DNA of 64,000 bases. Origin: DASYLJ01 sp964404165. GTDB taxonomy: Bacteria > Desulfobacterota > Binatia > DP-6. Shown here in pieces: positions 34,186 through 44,492 of the stretch (position 1 is its first letter; each line of letters begins with the position of its first letter). Location: contig CAYOIZ010000019.1 of assembly GCA_964404165.1 (NCBI GenBank), forward strand, positions 30,167-94,166, written 5' to 3'. A program made the translations under genes and the position numbers. The notes under the pieces are model-generated. The model was not told where the DNA came from and did not search any database. It worked only from the letters and a program-made list of their open reading frames with translations.

Positions 34186-35679
34186 TCAGGGTGTGACCGT
34201 CAGCATGACGGTGCCCGCCCCGGCGTCGGCGATGTCCATGCGCACGTCGCCGGTGGCCTGATTCGCCTTCACCGCCGCCTGCAGTGCCTCGCGCAGCCGG
34301 CTGGTGAATTTGTCACGTACGGCCGGCGGCATGCCGTCCATCGGGAAGTTCTGTACCAGCACGCGGCCCGTCGTCGGCCCACTCCACTCGATGCGGCTGA
34401 TGCGCTCGCCCATGATCGGTGCGCTGCGGAAGTCCTTCTCCACCGCGCTCTGGAACGGCGTCAGCACCGCGGCGGGCGGGGCGTCGGTGGTGCCGGTGGG
34501 GGTGACCGTCAGCATGACGGTGCCCGCCCCGGCGTCGGCGATGTCCATTCGCACGTCGCCGGTGGCCTGATTCGCCTTCACCGCCGCCTGCAGTGCCTCG
34601 CGCAGCCGGCTGGTGAATTTGTCACGTACGGCCGGCGGCATGCCGTCCATCGGGAAGTTCTGTACCAGCACGCGGCCCGTCGTCGGCCCACTCCACTCGA
34701 TGCGGCTGATGCGCTCGCCCATGATCGGTGCGCTGCGGAAGTCCTTCTCCACCGCGCTCTGGAACGGCGTCAGCGGCCCGGCGTTGGCGACCGCGGCAGG
34801 CGGTGTGGGAGGTGCCGTTCCGCCCGCGCCGGAGAGCCGCGCGGTCATGTCGTCGATCTGCTTGCGGACGTTGTCGTCGGGCGCCAGCGCGCGAGCGGCC
34901 TTGAAGGAGGCGAGCGCCTGGTCGTTCTGGCCGAGCTGCGCGTAGGTGACTGCGAGGTTGTAGTGCGCCTGCAGGAACGACGGGTTCTTCGCGATGACGT
35001 CCTGGTAGATGCCGATCGCCTTCGGCGGGTCGCCCGCATACAGGTACATCGTCGCCAGGTCGGTGCGGGCGCTCGGGTCGCCGGGCTCGAGCTCGAGGAA
35101 GCGCTCGTACAGCGGGATCGCCTGCGCGTGGTCCTGCCGATCGTAGAAGACGTTGGCCTTGCCGCGGATCGCGTCCTTGCTCTTCGGATCGCGCTGCAGG
35201 ACGTGGTCGAAGGCCTCGAGTGCCTTCGGGTAGTACGACGCATCGAGCTGGGCGGCGCGGTAGTACACCTGCCCGAGACGATTCCAGGCCGCCGCGTCGT
35301 CCGGCGCCGCCTGCGCCTTCGTCGCGAGCTCGGTGATGAACGTCTTCACCTCGGCGGGCAGCTCGAGCGGACGCTGTGGCGCCTCGCCGCCCCCCGGCGC
35401 GGCCTGGGCCTGTGGCGAGGGTGCTGAGGCGCGACCCCCGAGCGCGGGCTTCGGGGGTTCCGGCGACAGGATGCTCGCCCAGATGGCGAGTCCCGCGACC
35501 AGCAGGACCCCGAGCAGCGAGATGCCTGGCGTCGTGAGTTGCCAGACCCCCTGCGCGCTCTGCGCCATCGCCACGTCGGCCCGTGCGGTGCCGGTACGCA
35601 GGTCGGATCCACATTCGGCGCAGAATTTGGCGCCGGCAACGGACCGGGTGCCACACTGCGAACAGAAACGCGCGCTCAT
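34186..35679 (-). CDS. Zinc-ribbon / TPR membrane protein with duplicated C-terminal domain
   Basis: A 497-residue protein from ATG 35679. Residues 1-27 are a zinc ribbon (C6, C9, C20, C23: RFCSQC and FCAECG). A membrane segment follows at about 50-70 (ISLLGVLLVAGLAIWA), then three or four TPRs at about 110-285 (such as AAWNRLGQVYYRAAQL and AHYNLAVTYAQLGQND). The C-terminus contains two nearly identical copies of a domain of about 90 residues (about 302-392 and 405-495), period 103 residues. The zinc ribbon and TPR layout suggests a scaffold facing both sides of the inner membrane. The function of the duplicated domain is unknown. Confidence 0.85.
   Translation of the reverse strand: MSARFCSQCGTRSVAGAKFCAECGSDLRTGTARADVAMAQSAQGVWQLTTPGISLLGVLLVAGLAIWASILSPEPPKPALGGRASAPSPQAQAAPGGGEAPQRPLELPAEVKTFITELATKAQAAPDDAAAWNRLGQVYYRAAQLDASYYPKALEAFDHVLQRDPKSKDAIRGKANVFYDRQDHAQAIPLYERFLELEPGDPSARTDLATMYLYAGDPPKAIGIYQDVIAKNPSFLQAHYNLAVTYAQLGQNDQALASFKAARALAPDDNVRKQIDDMTARLSGAGGTAPPTPPAAVANAGPLTPFQSAVEKDFRSAPIMGERISRIEWSGPTTGRVLVQNFPMDGMPPAVRDKFTSRLREALQAAVKANQATGDVRMDIADAGAGTVMLTVTPTGTTDAPPAAVLTPFQSAVEKDFRSAPIMGERISRIEWSGPTTGRVLVQNFPMDGMPPAVRDKFTSRLREALQAAVKANQATGDVRMDIADAGAGTVMLTVTP
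34194..34774 (-). repeat. Recent in-frame tandem duplication (period 309 bp)
   Basis: Positions 34194-34465 and 34503-34774 are direct repeats, 272 bp each, offset by exactly 309 bp. The only difference I find is G versus T in the Arg codon of VRMD (a CGC/CGA synonymous change), so the copies are about 99.6% identical. The intervening 37 bp encode TPTGTTDAPPAAV. The duplication keeps the frame and adds 103 residues. Confidence 0.95.
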
Positions 35680-35815
35680 CGATGGAAGGAAGGCATGGGG
35701 TGGGCGGGATGATAACGGACGGTTCCCCACCGTCAAAACGGTGCCGGTCCAGGGCACGCCAGGCCTTACCGCGCATGGAGGTGGCCGGGCATGCGCCTTG
35801 CTGAATGGGTACTCG

Positions 35816-36847
35816 ATGGGCGTGACGAAGCGGAAGCGGATGCCGGTGGACGGTGCGGGCCTCGCGGTGGCCCTGCAGGCCGCGCCCGACGGGGTCGTCG
35901 TCCTCGATGGCGACGGCATCGTGCAGGAGGCGAATCCGGCGTTCGCCGCCGCCATGGGCGGCAACGACCCGACCGGCACCGCGCTCGCGACGCTGGTCGC
36001 GCGTCCGGGAGAGGACGGCACCGTCGCCGACGCGCTCCGAAGCGCCGCCGACGGGCCGTGGTGTGGCGAGCTGCGCGCCGAGGACGGCGTGTGGGAGGCG
36101 ATGCTGGCGCCCATGGCCGACGGCCGCCTGGTCGGCGTCTTCCGCGACGTGCGCGCGCGTCACGAGGCGGAGGAGGCGCGGCTCGAGTTCCTCTCGATGG
36201 TCACCCACGACATCAAGGGACCCCTCACCGTCATCCTCGGCTACACCGAGCTGCTGAGCGACCCCGACGAGCCCCCGTCCCACGCCATGCTGACGGACAC
36301 CCTCGGGCGCATCCGCGAGAGCGGCGAACAGATCCACGCGCTGGTCTCGAACTTCGTCGAGCTGTCGCGCATCGAGGCCGGGCAGCATCTCGTCGATCGG
36401 CGCCCGGTCGACCTGGGCGAGCTGCTGTCACGGCTGGTCCTGCACCACGCGCCGCGGGCGCGGCGCAAGGGGATCGAGCTGTCGCTCGAGGAGGCGGCGG
36501 TGCCGGAGGTGACGGGCGATCGCCCCCAGCTCGAGCGCGTGGTCGTGAACCTCCTCGGCAACGCCATCAAGTACACGCCGCGCGGCGGTCGCATCACGGT
36601 GCGCACGCAGCGTGCGAACGGCCACGTGGCGATCGCCGTCGAGGACACCGGGCCGGGCATCGCCCCCGAGGACATCGGCGAGATCTTCGACAAGTACCGG
36701 CGGGCGCCGGCCGCGCGCCGGGTCGACGGCGTCGGGCTCGGGCTCTTCATCGCACGCACCATCGCGCACGCGCACGGCGGCGACGTGCAGGTCGAGAGCG
36801 CGCCCGGCCACGGCTCGACGTTCACGCTGGTGCTGCCGGCCGGGTGA
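35816..36847 (+). CDS. PAS-domain histidine kinase (cytoplasmic)
   Basis: A 343-residue kinase from ATG 35816. Residues 12-115 form a PAS sensor (LAVALQAAPDGVVVLDGDGI, then VQEANPAFAAAMGG). The HisKA domain follows with His131 in MVTHDIKGPLTVI, and the HATPase domain has NLLGNAIKYTPRGG, DTGPGIAPEDIG and GVGLGLFIARTIA. No membrane segment and no response-regulator gene is nearby, so it is an orphan kinase. It is divergent from the TPR gene, 136 bp away, and its stop lies 12 bp from the convergent L,D-transpeptidase stop. Confidence 0.93.
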   Translation: MGVTKRKRMPVDGAGLAVALQAAPDGVVVLDGDGIVQEANPAFAAAMGGNDPTGTALATLVARPGEDGTVADALRSAADGPWCGELRAEDGVWEAMLAPMADGRLVGVFRDVRARHEAEEARLEFLSMVTHDIKGPLTVILGYTELLSDPDEPPSHAMLTDTLGRIRESGEQIHALVSNFVELSRIEAGQHLVDRRPVDLGELLSRLVLHHAPRARRKGIELSLEEAAVPEVTGDRPQLERVVVNLLGNAIKYTPRGGRITVRTQRANGHVAIAVEDTGPGIAPEDIGEIFDKYRRAPAARRVDGVGLGLFIARTIAHAHGGDVQVESAPGHGSTFTLVLPAG

Positions 36848-36859
36848 CCGGCGCCGCCC

Positions 36860-37843
36860 TCAGGGCGTCGCCGCGAGCAGGAAGCGGGCAGGGAGCGACG
36901 CCTCGATCACGGTGGGCGGCGGCGGCTCGATGACGAGGCGGAGCGGGGCGTCCGCCCGCGTGACGTCCTCGGCCGAGCCCCACTGGCGCTTCACGACGTC
37001 GGCGACGCGAGCCCAGTCGACCATGTCGCCGAGCCCGGCCGCGACGATGCCGGCGTGGATGCGCTCGACGCTCGCCTTGCGGCCCCGGTAGACGTCCTCG
37101 TGCACCTCGAGCCAGACGCGGCCGGCGTCGTCCTGCGCCAACGTCACGGGCTCGTAGACGTTTTCGACGTAGGTGCCGTCGACCGTCTCCTTGTACAGGC
37201 GCTCGATGTCGGCAGGCAGCATGCGCATGCAGCCGTGCGTGGCGTAGCGGCCGACGCTGCCCGGTGCGTTGGTGCCGTGGAACCCGACGCCGCCGCCCGA
37301 GAACGCGATGAAGTACTTGCCGAGCGGATTCTTCGGCCCGGGCTTCACTTCGGTGATGACGGTGCGGCCCGCCGCCCGCATCTCGTCCTGGATCGACGGC
37401 GGGACGCGCCACACCGGATCCCGCCGGCGCTCGAGGATCCAGAAGCGTCCGCGCGGGGTGGACCACTTGAGGTTCTTGCCCACCGCGACCGGGAAGCGCG
37501 CCTTCAGCGCGCCGCTCTCGAACCAGTAGACGGTGCGGTCCGCGATGTCGACGACGAGGCCTTCGGGCGTGCGTGTCGGGACGACGTGGCGGTCGGAGAC
37601 CCGCACCGTGCCGCCCACCTTCACGCGGTCGACGTTGATGCCGGGGTTGAGCGCCTTCAGCTGCGAGGGCGTCATGGTGAGCCGTCCGGCCACGGACCAG
37701 GCCGTTTCGCCCTTCTGGAGCACGTAGTCGTGCTCCGTGCCGGACACCATGGAGTAGACGGGGAGGGGATCGACGGCCGGTGCTGCGGCGAACGCCGGGG
37801 CGGCCAGAACGATCAGCGCGAGGAGGATCGAGATGGGACGCAT
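36860..37843 (-). CDS. L,D-transpeptidase with LysM domain
   Basis: A 327-residue periplasmic enzyme from ATG 37843 with a signal peptide (cleavage after AAPAFA). Residues 40-85 are a LysM peptidoglycan-binding motif (HDYVLQKGETAWSVAGRL). The YkuD catalytic domain occupies about 100-265 with the signature HGTNAPGSVGRYATHGCMRM, which holds the catalytic His and nucleophile Cys. It cross-links peptidoglycan through 3-3 bonds or attaches proteins to it. A C-terminal extension of about 80 residues is unassigned. The gene converges on the PAS kinase and is divergent from the C69 peptidase. Confidence 0.93.
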   Translation of the reverse strand: MRPISILLALIVLAAPAFAAAPAVDPLPVYSMVSGTEHDYVLQKGETAWSVAGRLTMTPSQLKALNPGINVDRVKVGGTVRVSDRHVVPTRTPEGLVVDIADRTVYWFESGALKARFPVAVGKNLKWSTPRGRFWILERRRDPVWRVPPSIQDEMRAAGRTVITEVKPGPKNPLGKYFIAFSGGGVGFHGTNAPGSVGRYATHGCMRMLPADIERLYKETVDGTYVENVYEPVTLAQDDAGRVWLEVHEDVYRGRKASVERIHAGIVAAGLGDMVDWARVADVVKRQWGSAEDVTRADAPLRLVIEPPPPTVIEASLPARFLLAATP

Positions 37844-37911
37844 CAAGACATGAGAATAGCCAGCAACGATCCGACTTGACATGGCGCACGTGCCTGGGTG
37901 ACGTCCCGGGC

Positions 37912-39183
37912 ATGGGCTGTGACACTCTCGTTGCGCTCGCGCCGTCCACCCGGGACGGGGTGACGTTGTTCGCGAAGAACAGTGATCGCCCGCCCCGCGA
38001 GTGTCAACGGTTCGTGCAGATTCCACGCGGGTTTCACACGGCGGGCGCCATGCTCCGCTGCCAGTACCTCTCGCTGCCGCAGGTGGCGGAGACGGCGGCG
38101 GTGCTCGGTTCGCAGCCCTGGTGGCTCTGGGGGTTCGAGCACGGCGTCAACGAGCATCGCGTCGCCATCGGCAACGAGACCGTCTTCGCCCGCGAGGTGC
38201 TGGGCTCCACGGGGCTCATCGGCATGGACCTGGTGCGGCTCGGGCTCGAACGCGGTCGCACCGCCACCGAGGCGCTCGACGTCATCACGGCCCTCCTCGA
38301 AGCCCATGGGCAGGGCGGGTCGGGGCACGTCGCGTTCGACTGGCCGTACCACAACGCCTTCCTCGTCGCCGACCCGACGTCGGCGTGGATGCTCGAGACG
38401 TCGGGGCGCCACTGGGTGGCGCGCGCGGTCCGTGACGTGGGCAACATCTCGAACGGGCTCGCGATCGGCGCCGATTGGACGCGCGGTGCGGCCGACGTCA
38501 CGTCGTTCGCCGTGACGCAGGGATGGTGGCGCGCCGACGCCGGACCCGTCGACTTCGCCGCCGCCTACACCGACGCGGCCGGCGTGCCGCCGAACCTGTG
38601 CGCCGGCCGTCGCCGGCGGGCGACGTCGCTGCTGGTCGAGGGTCGCGGACGGCACGCGGTGCCGGGCATGCAGGCCATGCTGCGTGACCACGACGTCGAC
38701 GGCCTCGTGCGCCGCCCGCGCGCGTTCGACGACGAGCACTTCTTCACGCTCTGCATGCACGCCGACCCGCTCGACAACACGACGGCCGCCATGGTGACGC
38801 CGTTGCCGCGCGACCCCGACGCCGTCGCGGCGACGTGGGTGTGCCTCGGCAGCCCCTGCATCGGGGTCTTCCTGCCGCTGTGGCTTCGGGCCGAGGTGCC
38901 GGCGATCCTGGCGCAGGGCGGGGCCGAGCCGGATGCCGCGAGCCCGTGGTGGCGGACGCGTGCGCTGCTGACGCTCGTCGAGCGCGACTTCGCGCGCTGG
39001 GTTCCCGTCGTGCGGCGGCGGCTCGACCCGTTCGAGCAGACGGTGCGCGACGAGGCCGGCGCGCTGGAGGCGCGCGTCCGTGACGGCGCCCCGGCGGCGC
39101 TGCTCGGCGCCTTCATGCAGCGCACGGTCGACGACTGGCTGCGTATCCTCGCCGAGCTCGAGACGACGCTCGCCGCGGCCTGA
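37912..39183 (+). CDS. C69-family (secernin-like) peptidase
   Basis: A 423-residue protein starting at ATG 37912 as MGCDTLVALAPSTRDG. Cys3 fits the N-terminal nucleophile exposed after processing in peptidase family C69 (dipeptidases and secernins), and LFAKNSDRPP with ANDRPP-type spacing is conserved there. GNETVFARE and NISNGLAIGADW are other family motifs. The protein would act as an N-terminal nucleophile hydrolase on dipeptides or related amides; there is no signal peptide, so it is cytoplasmic. A TTGACA at 37876-37881 lies 36 bp before the start. The physiological substrate is unknown. Confidence 0.85.
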   Translation: MGCDTLVALAPSTRDGVTLFAKNSDRPPRECQRFVQIPRGFHTAGAMLRCQYLSLPQVAETAAVLGSQPWWLWGFEHGVNEHRVAIGNETVFAREVLGSTGLIGMDLVRLGLERGRTATEALDVITALLEAHGQGGSGHVAFDWPYHNAFLVADPTSAWMLETSGRHWVARAVRDVGNISNGLAIGADWTRGAADVTSFAVTQGWWRADAGPVDFAAAYTDAAGVPPNLCAGRRRRATSLLVEGRGRHAVPGMQAMLRDHDVDGLVRRPRAFDDEHFFTLCMHADPLDNTTAAMVTPLPRDPDAVAATWVCLGSPCIGVFLPLWLRAEVPAILAQGGAEPDAASPWWRTRALLTLVERDFARWVPVVRRRLDPFEQTVRDEAGALEARVRDGAPAALLGAFMQRTVDDWLRILAELETTLAAA

Positions 39184-39189
39184 GCGCGC

Positions 39190-40418
39190 CTATTCGTGGC
39201 GCAGCGCCACGATCGGATCGAGGCGTGCCGCCCGTCGCGCCGGATAGACGCCGAACACGAGCCCGACGGTCCCCGAGAAGACGAACGCCGCCGCGATCGC
39301 GAGCGGCGAGATCAGGATCGGCCAGCCCGCGAGGCGACCGATCATGACGGCGACGCCGACGCCGAGCAGCGCGCCGAGGACGCCGCCGGCGAGGCTCAGC
39401 ACGATCGACTCGACGAGGAACTGCAGCAGGATGTGACGGGCCTTCGCGCCGACGGCGAGCCGCACGCCGATCTCTCGCGTGCGCTCCGTCACCGACACGA
39501 GCAGCGTGTTCATGATGCCGATGCCGCCGACGAGCAGCGAGATCGACGCGATCGCCGCGAGGAGCTGCGACATGACCTTGCTCGCGGCGAGCGACGTCTC
39601 GAACATCTCCTGCATGCTGCGCACGGTGAAGTCGTCGTCCTCGCCGGGCGCGATGCGGTGGCGCGTGCGCAGGAGGTCCTTCACCCGTGTGTCGACCGTG
39701 GCGACGTCCTGCTCGCCGTGGGCGGAGATGACCACCATGTTGACGCTGCCGAGGGCGTCGGTGCCGAGGACCCGGCGCTCGGCGGTGCGGAACGGGATCA
39801 TGGCGACGTCGTCCTGGTCCTGCCCCCACGACGTCTGCCCCTTGCGGCCGAGGACGCCGATCACCTGGAACGGGACGTTCTTGATGCGGATGGTGGCGCC
39901 GAGGGGATCCTCGCCGGGTGCGAACAGCTCGTCCACCAGCGTCTGCCCGAGCACCGCGACCTTGGCGGCGCTGTCGTCCTCCGTCGGCGAGAAGAAGCGG
40001 CCCGCGCGCAGCGGCCAGTCGCGCACGCGCAGGAACGCCGGCGACGAGCCCTGGATGCCGGTCGACCAGTTGCGGTTGGCGTAGCTCACCTGCGCGACCT
40101 CGCGCTTGATCCACGTCACCTCGGCGACGTCCTCGAGGTCGCGCGCGAGCGCGCGGGCGTCGGCTGCCGTCAGCGTGGTCGACGACCCCGATCCGGCGCG
40201 CACGCCGCCCTGGGTCGTCGTACCCGGAATCACCATCACGACGTTCGTCCCGAGGTTCGAGATCTGCGCCTGCACGGCCGCGTTCGCGCCCTGGCCGACG
40301 CTCACCATGGCGATGACCGCCGCGACGCCGATGACGACGCCGAGCATCGTCAGCGCGGAGCGGAGCGGGTTGCGGCGCAGCGCGCGCCACGCCGTCCGCA
40401 GCGTCACCTGGAGCAGCT

Positions 40419-40422
<4 letters not shown>
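39190..40422 (-). CDS. MacB-type ABC permease
   Basis: A 410-residue membrane protein with a first helix, a large periplasmic MacB-PCD domain (about 50-260) and three C-terminal helices (FtsX-like). Landmarks are RNPLRSALTMLGVVIGVAAV and RTREIGVRLAVGAKARHILL. Unlike E. coli MacB, the ATPase is a separate gene (next, overlapping by 4 bp). With the upstream adaptor it would form a MacAB-like tripartite exporter or mechanotransmission pump; an outer-membrane channel gene is absent here. The exported substrate is unknown. Confidence 0.92.
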
Positions 40423-41126
<704 letters not shown>

Positions 41127-41127
41127 G

Positions 41128-42321
41128 TCAGCGTCGTCGGCCGCCGCCGGCGCCGAAGGAGGGCAGCTGCGGGCGTTGCGCGCCCTCGTCGGGATCGCGC
41201 TCGATGGCGGTGACGACGCGCGTGCCCGCATCGACGCCGGAGAGGATCTCGGTGAAGCGCTCGTCGGCGATGCCCGTCGTCACCGCGACCGGATCGAGCT
41301 CGTCGCGGGCGCCGACCGTCCACACCGTGGAGCCGGCGCGCGCGGGCGGCGCCTCGGCCGCGCCCGAGAGATCGGGCGGCGGACGGAAGCGCAGCGCGCT
41401 GGTGGGCACGCGGAGCGCGTCGTCGCGCGTCGCCGTGGTGATGGTGACGTTCGCCGTCATGCCGGGCTTGAGCTTCAGCTCCTCGTTGTCGACCGTCACC
41501 AGCACCTCGTAGGTGACGACGTTCTGCAGCGTGATGGGCGAGTTGCGCACCTGTGCGACGCGACCGCGGAACGGCGTCTGCGGGTAGGCGTCGACCGTGA
41601 ACGCCACGTCCTGCCCGACGGCGATGCCGCCGATGTCGGACTCGCTGACGCTGGCGTTGACCTCCATGCGCTTCAGGTCGGCGGCGACGAGGAAGAGCGT
41701 CGGCGTCTGGAAGCTCGCGGCGACGGTCTGTCCCTTGGTGACGTTGCGCGCCACCACCACGCCGTCGACGGGGGCGACGATGTCGGTGTAGGCGAGGCTC
41801 ACCTTGGCGTCGTCGAGCTTCGCCTGCGACGACTGCAGCGCCGCCTCCTCGAGCGCGATCTGCGACTCGGACTGCTTCGCGTCGCTGGTGGAGGCGTCGA
41901 GCTCGCTCTGCGACACGATGCCGTTGGCGGCCAGCTCGCGGGCGCGTCGCAGGTTGGCCGCCTTCAGGTCGCGATCGGCGTGCGCCTTGGCGACGCGTGC
42001 CCGCGCATTCGCGACGTCGGCCTCGGCGCCCGCGACCTTCACCTGGAACGGTCGCGGATCGATCCGTGCCAGCAGCTGTCCGCGGCGCACGGGCGTGTTG
42101 TAGTCGGCGAGGATCTCCTGGATGGGGCCCGACACGTAGGTCCCGACCTGTACGGTCTCGACCGGATTGACGGTCCCGGTCGCGGTCACCGTCGCCGTGA
42201 TGGGTCCGCGCTCGACCACGGTGGTGACCAGCTTGGGCGCCTCGCGTCCGGCCGACGGCCACAACAGATACGCAACGACGGCGAGAGCCACCCCGACCGC
42301 CACCACGATCCCCCGACGCAT
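41128..42321 (-). CDS. MacA-like periplasmic adaptor (membrane fusion protein)
   Basis: A 397-residue protein with an N-terminal signal anchor (GIVVAVGVALAVVAYLLW). It has the adaptor layout: a lipoyl half-motif (ETVQVGTYVSGPIQEI), a long alpha-helical hairpin (about 85-165, ARARVAKAHADRDLKAANLR), a second lipoyl half with SLAYTDIVAPVDGVVV, and beta-barrel and membrane-proximal domains. It would link the inner-membrane MacB-like permease to an outer-membrane channel. The C-terminus is rich in Arg and Gly. It is the first gene of the operon; the upstream secreted-protein gene is on the same strand. Confidence 0.93.
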   Translation of the reverse strand: MRRGIVVAVGVALAVVAYLLWPSAGREAPKLVTTVVERGPITATVTATGTVNPVETVQVGTYVSGPIQEILADYNTPVRRGQLLARIDPRPFQVKVAGAEADVANARARVAKAHADRDLKAANLRRARELAANGIVSQSELDASTSDAKQSESQIALEEAALQSSQAKLDDAKVSLAYTDIVAPVDGVVVARNVTKGQTVAASFQTPTLFLVAADLKRMEVNASVSESDIGGIAVGQDVAFTVDAYPQTPFRGRVAQVRNSPITLQNVVTYEVLVTVDNEELKLKPGMTANVTITTATRDDALRVPTSALRFRPPPDLSGAAEAPPARAGSTVWTVGARDELDPVAVTTGIADERFTEILSGVDAGTRVVTAIERDPDEGAQRPQLPSFGAGGGRRR

Positions 42322-42375
42322 GCCCCCATCATGCGGCGCAACCCACGGGTGCGCCAGCCCACGCCACGACGGTCC

Positions 42376-42828
42376 CTACGGCGTCTCCTCGGTGAGCACG
42401 AACGTTCCCCGCTCGATCGAGGCGATCTCGGGGACGTCGACCGCGCCGGAGTCGATCGCGATGCAGCGGTACGTCCCGAGGATGACGCTCGCCTCCGGAT
42501 CGGGCACGGCGTGCAGATGGCAGCGCTTCCCGCCCCGCCAGAGTGTGAGCAGCGGCCCGTTCCGCCACGCGGGACGAAACGACAGCCCGCCGGCGCGCCC
42601 GACACACCCGGGCCCGACGCACGACCGGAATCGCCCCCGACAGAACGGAATCCCGAGCCGGGTCACCCCACACACCGTGATCCGCAACGAGAGGCTGCTC
42701 GTCGCGCCGCCCCGGTTCGTCAGCGTCCCCGAGAGCCGCGTACCGGGTTGCACGGTGATCGGTGCAGCAAGAGCAACCTGCGCCCCGATTGCCACGACGA
42801 CGAACAGGACGAACAGTCGACGCCCCAT
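42376..42828 (-). CDS. Small secreted Cys-containing protein
   Basis: A 150-residue product with a signal peptide (cleavage after QVALA). The mature part is a small beta-rich domain with six Cys (for example ITVCGVTRLGIPFCRGRFRSC and GPGCVG), suggesting disulfides. TVQPGTRLSGTLTNRGGATS resembles secreted Ig-like starts. I recognise no family. It lies between copy B of the hairpin repeat and the MacA-like gene on the same strand, 54 bp from the latter, and could share its transcript. Function unknown. Confidence 0.68.
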   Translation of the reverse strand: MGRRLFVLFVVVAIGAQVALAAPITVQPGTRLSGTLTNRGGATSSLSLRITVCGVTRLGIPFCRGRFRSCVGPGCVGRAGGLSFRPAWRNGPLLTLWRGGKRCHLHAVPDPEASVILGTYRCIAIDSGAVDVPEIASIERGTFVLTEETP

Positions 42829-42921
42829 GTGGCCCCGACTACGCCGACGCCCGTTCAGGCGTCAAACATCCCTCGCGCGGCAAGACCGCTCGTGGGATGA
42901 GCCGACACGTGACCCGCATGA

Positions 42922-43067
42922 CCGGGTGGGTCGGGTGCCCGGGGGCTGAGGTGCCACCGAGCGAGCGCGTTGAGAGCACGCGGGAGGGGAAAAGGGGCTG
43001 GATGGTGCCGTGCGAACTCCGCGCGCAGCCGGTGGCACCTCAGCCCCCGGGCGCCCGGCCCGCCCGG
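42922..43067 (-). repeat. Long-hairpin dispersed repeat, copy B
   Basis: 38-bp arms (42922-42959 and 43030-43067) around a 70-nt core (42960-43029) that is the reverse complement of the core in copies A and C. On the minus strand it reads GCTGCGCGCGGAGTTCGCAC at its start and GCTCTCAACGCGCTCGCT at its end. Three arm mismatches are all U-G wobbles in plus-strand RNA. It begins 3 nt after the stop codon of the flippase-like gene (43071-43073). Confidence 0.9.
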
Positions 43068-43070
43068 ACG

Positions 43071-44456
43071 CTAGCTCGCGGCCCGCGTCGCCTCTTCCCG
43101 CACGCGATCGAGATCCTCGCGCGTGACGGCACGCAGCGTCGGATCCCGCCGCATCAGCAGGATGATCCCACCCGGAATCGACAGCGGCACCTTTTCGATC
43201 CAGAAGCCGAGGTTGCCGATCAGGAACGCCTTCACCGCGCCTGCCTTGCTGCCGAGCAGCCAGACGAAGACCAGCTCGCGCACGCCTTCGCCGGACGCCG
43301 ACGGCGCTACGAAGGTGCCGAACGTCATGACCGCCGAGGCGAACAGCACCTCGGTGATGTGGACGTTCTGCGTCGCGATGGCCATCGCGTTCGCGAAGTA
43401 CATGAGCGTGGTGGTGAGCTGACCGAAGACGGCGAGGGCCAGCGCCAGGAGCAGATGGCCGCGCCGTGACGAGTAGGCCGTGGCCGAGTCGATGACGTTG
43501 CCGACGAAGGCCTTCCCCTTCTGCGTGGGTACGAGCCGGAGCAGACTGCGGAACCACGCCGGCTGGAGCAGGATCAGCATGACGAAGAGCACCGCGGCGC
43601 CGAGCGGAATCTTCATGGCCGCGACCAGCTCGCCGAGCGACTGGCCCTGGGTGATGCGTCCCGCGAACGGCAGGAACATCAGGATGACGAGGAACAGGCC
43701 GACGAGCCCGAGCAGGCGCTCGACGGCGAGCGACGTGGTGCACTCGACGGGCTTCCGCGTCAGACGGATCGTTTCGTACAGCCGCCATGCGTCGAGCCCC
43801 ATGGTGCTGGGCGTGAGGATGCCGAAGTAGCGGCCGATGAAGTACGTGCTGCAGAGGAAGCCGAACTTGAGATCGATGCCCTGGCCGGCGAGCAGGATCT
43901 GCCAGCGCCAGATGTTGGCGAAGATGCCGACCAGCTTGATCAGGATGGCGCCCAGGAACCACGGCAGGAAGATGCTCCAGTCGAGGTTGCTGATCTCGGC
44001 CCACAGCTCGGAGAACTCGGCGGGCACGAGCTGGAAGCCCTGCACGCGGAAGAACGACTGCGCCGGCGCCTCCGCGAGCGGCACCGGCTCGAACTCGCCC
44101 TCGCTGCGCTCGACGTACACCGTCGTGATGCCGCCCTCGCCACAGTGCCGGAGCGGCTTGAACTGCTTGTAGGCCCCGTCGACGTTGCGCACGAAGACGC
44201 TGCGTTCGGCGGCGTCGGTGCAGACCCGGTCGATCGGCTCGGAGATCCGCGGCGGTGGCAGCTCGGTACCCCGGAGCTTGGCCTGCATCCGACCGACGAG
44301 GCCGGGGTAGGCGGGGTTGCTGACCTCGAACGCGCCGGGCGTGCTGAGGCTGGCGGTGTCGACCGGCGTGTAGCCTCCCCCGAACTCGAGGAAGATGCCC
44401 ACGAATACTGCGAGGGTGACGCCGAACTTCAGGAGGTGCGAGATGACCTTCTTCAT
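43071..44456 (-). CDS. Flippase-like membrane protein (LPG synthase TM / AglD-YbhN type)
   Basis: A 461-residue protein: one N-terminal helix, an external segment of about 120 residues (with Cys79 and Cys104 and a Pro-rich stretch), then about eight helices forming the lysylphosphatidylglycerol-synthase-type transmembrane domain. Landmarks are WRWQILLAGQGIDLKFGF, STYFIGRYFGILTPSTMGLD and FVAPSASGEGVRELVFVWLL. The domain flips or moves lipids or polyprenyl-linked substrates in other families; the long external insertion is uncommon. It is separated from glnA by a terminator, so it has its own promoter. The substrate is unknown. Confidence 0.85.
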   Translation of the reverse strand: MKKVISHLLKFGVTLAVFVGIFLEFGGGYTPVDTASLSTPGAFEVSNPAYPGLVGRMQAKLRGTELPPPRISEPIDRVCTDAAERSVFVRNVDGAYKQFKPLRHCGEGGITTVYVERSEGEFEPVPLAEAPAQSFFRVQGFQLVPAEFSELWAEISNLDWSIFLPWFLGAILIKLVGIFANIWRWQILLAGQGIDLKFGFLCSTYFIGRYFGILTPSTMGLDAWRLYETIRLTRKPVECTTSLAVERLLGLVGLFLVILMFLPFAGRITQGQSLGELVAAMKIPLGAAVLFVMLILLQPAWFRSLLRLVPTQKGKAFVGNVIDSATAYSSRRGHLLLALALAVFGQLTTTLMYFANAMAIATQNVHITEVLFASAVMTFGTFVAPSASGEGVRELVFVWLLGSKAGAVKAFLIGNLGFWIEKVPLSIPGGIILLMRRDPTLRAVTREDLDRVREEATRAAS

Positions 44457-44492
44457 CGAGCCGTTGGGTATGCTGGCACAGATCGTTTCGAC

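Noticed and set aside
34194..34774. CRISPR-like or satellite repeat
   Set aside because: Only two copies of 272 bp, in frame inside a protein-coding gene; it is an intragenic tandem duplication.
35816..36847. Counting either histidine kinase (27358 or 35816) as part of a complete two-component system
   Set aside because: No receiver-domain protein is encoded near either gene in this window.
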